Shown here: positions 42,601 to 45,600 of the stretch, one piece after another
Position numbering within the stretch: position 1 is the first letter of the stretch
Layout: each line of letters starts with the position of its first letter
Translations under genes and position numbers: made by a program
Assembly: GCA_030248215.1 (NCBI GenBank)
Contig: JASANG010001299.1
Span: forward strand, 1-64,000
Direction of reading: 5' to 3'
DNA from: Enoplolaimus lenunculus
Taxonomy: Eukaryota > Nematoda > Enoplea > Enoplida > Thoracostomopsidae
DNA: 64,000 nucleotides
Notes under the pieces: generated by a model
What the model saw: only the letters and a program-made list of their open reading frames with translations
The model's database searches: none
Told to the model about the DNA's origin: nothing

Positions 42601-45600
42601 CCCATTGGTTCCATTAGAGAACAGACGGACCAAATGATGTTCTGAGCATCGAACCTGTTCTAATACCCCAGATCGAATTTGTTGAACGCAAGTTTGATTT
42701 GCTTTGACGATTGGTACAAATTGAGTTCGCTGAAAAATGACATTTTGAAGTTTTCGCCCCGTTTGACTGTTGCAACTGCAAAAGGGCAGGAGTGAATAAA
42801 CGCTCCATTTTCCATCATTTTCGTGCACCAAGCACTAAACTTTTAGATAAATACTAAAATGTTCAATGTCGGCAAAATTAGAAATCGTTCTGTGATAAAA
42901 TGGTAAGTTCCCTGCCTTACAATATTCCCTGCCATAAAATTGACACATACATTTCATACAGTAAACATTGCGTTTTACAACCTTTACCAGCCCGCCCTCG
43001 TCGGATATTTTTGGATCCGTCGCTGGCGAGGTTATATAAATTTTAACTTATAACCTCAAATGGATGATTATTTCCATGATGTACTCAAAATCATTTTGCT
43101 AAAAACTGTCTGGTTCGCGTCATATTAATTATCAGAAAACAGATTTTGTCTTCTTGAAAACGCCGTTGATGCCTGAATGGTCTGTTTTGCCCACAAAACA
43201 AGAATTTTTGACGAGCTGAATATGTTGCGATGGGCTTAATGAAGAAATCTTAACGCACTGTAAGTTCCAGTAAGTTGATTAATAAACTCAAAGAACGGAT
43301 TAGTCATTTCTTTATTTATTTCTGAGGCATCAGTAAACATTAACTCAGTCTGAAGCAGATTCAATTCCGGGTAGTTGATCAATTAACTTAGAATGAGTTC
43401 AATCAATTCATAACTCTGAGTTCTGAACAACCTAATTCAGACACGGTAAATCAACTGTTTCTAAATTTAAATTAAGTTTCATATCTGTTTACTTACACTT
43501 GGACTATCGTACGGTACACCTCGAATACTACTAATTTGTTGTCCGCGATATTTACAAGCTTCTAAATCTATAATTTTCTCAAATTTCACACTAGATCTGG
43601 ACGTTTCGCTGTTGCCGCTTGTTTGTTTGTTGTATAGAACAGGACATTGTCCATTAATATCTGTCTGAAATTTCGTTGAATTATTATATTCCAACAAGAC
43701 ATACCTATAATATGCGGTGCATGTAAAGATCATGGGCGAAACGTTTTTTTGGGAGACTGCAATAGAGGAAGCTAAAGCTTTGGATACATTTATTGCTAGG
43801 CTAAGGTTTAGGCTTATGCCTAGGCTTAGACTTAGGACTATGCTTGTCCAACTGTTATTGCCCTATTCAAGACGTTGGCCCAATACAGTGTGAGGCCCGT
43901 AGCCAGCTCACCTTACTAGGGGACTAAAAAATTTTTCACCAGGGTCATTCAAGAATTTCAATGAGTTACAAGCAATGACAATTTTGTAGGGGGGTGATAT
44001 TTTTCCAGGGGGGCTGAGCGTCCTGTCCCCTTGACTACGGGCCCGTATAGTGTTCAACCCCATTTGCTATTCGAGCTTTATTTTTGCAGCGAGTTACATA
44101 TTATAACGTGGATACTGTACATGTCACTGAGCACGCAATAGCGTGTCGACACTGAAAAAACTAAAATATTTGTTTCCAGTATTAGCAGACTCATCCCGAT
44201 CAGTCAATAAGGCAATTTTTTCAGCTGACAGCATTAATTTGTACGAGCTAGAAGTGGGCATGCCCCATGACCCATCAGCACATTTCTGGCACTACTCGTA
44301 AAAAAGACTAAACGTTAGAAAATAATCGCGTATTACCATAATTTTTACCTGTTTGTTGCGGCTTTGCAGACAAATTATTGTGAACGGCGCATTACATTTT
44401 AAAATAATAATTATTATAAAAAAATTTGCACTCACTAACCTCGACATTTTCAATAGTTTGTTCGTTTCCTATGGCAGAATTTTGTAGTTTTGAAACAATT
44501 CCACGCAAAATATTGCTAATAAATTTGGAATTGTTCAAATTTAGCAAGTAGGAGTCGCTTTCAATCTTCTCCGGTGTGAAAAAACATATTTGCTGCCCGA
44601 GAGCACCATCGTCCCAGTGAAATATTACCGAAAAGCCGGTAATTGCCTGAGTTATTAAATTGTTTGTTTCACTGTTGAAACCATCCAATGTTGCTTTTGT
44701 AACCTGGAATATAAAAAAATAAAGTTTAAATTCTACGAGAATATTCTCAAATGTATGTAATACATACACCCAGATGGTTGTAGGTTTAGCTTCTTTTGTA
44801 CTATGAAATAGTGAAACTCCAAATTTACCACAATTTTTCGTTAAACATTTTACTCTGCTGCTGTACAATATGTCAGATGTTTAGCTATCGACGTTCACGT
44901 GTTTGACAACTTACTGCTGATCTATACACGGATAAGAATACGACTCCTAAATTAAAATACGCTAAAATCATAATTATTTCGTGTAAGCCAAAATTAAGCA
45001 TAAGCCTATTGCAGGTAAATCAAAGAACAAAGAAAAACATTTTCGCGGAGAAATCAAAATACTAAAATCTTTAAGTTTTAGACAAAGCTTCAGCTTTAGG
45101 TTTAGGAACAGGCTTAAACAATTTCTACACTTCTAAAAGTAACATCTTTTATTATTCTTAACATAAAATGTATCTGTAGATCAGGTTATAATTTTTACAA
45201 ACATTAACAAATTGTTTTACCTGAAGCATATATTTGCATTGTGCAACTTTTGTCAGTTCAAATTCAACTTCGATTGAAATTTGAACTGATGATGGAATAA
45301 CGTTCGATATTTCAACGCGGGTGACAGACGTGTATCTGTAGACGTATTTCGTAGCTTCGGCGATTCGAAACTTATCGGCCACCCCTAAACTTGCAAGTGT
45401 AATTAGACCTTCAAAGTTGCAAATTCAGGTTTCATTTGCAAAGTCTCGATACAAAAACTTACACCTGTGCACAATTTAGTAATTGTGAATGTGAGCCTAT
45501 GTTTAATCCTAAGCTTTCCATGTAAAGATCAGGAGCGGAACGTTTTAATGCATGACTGCATGCAGCAAATTTTAGCTTTCGACTATTTTTTGGTTTGGCT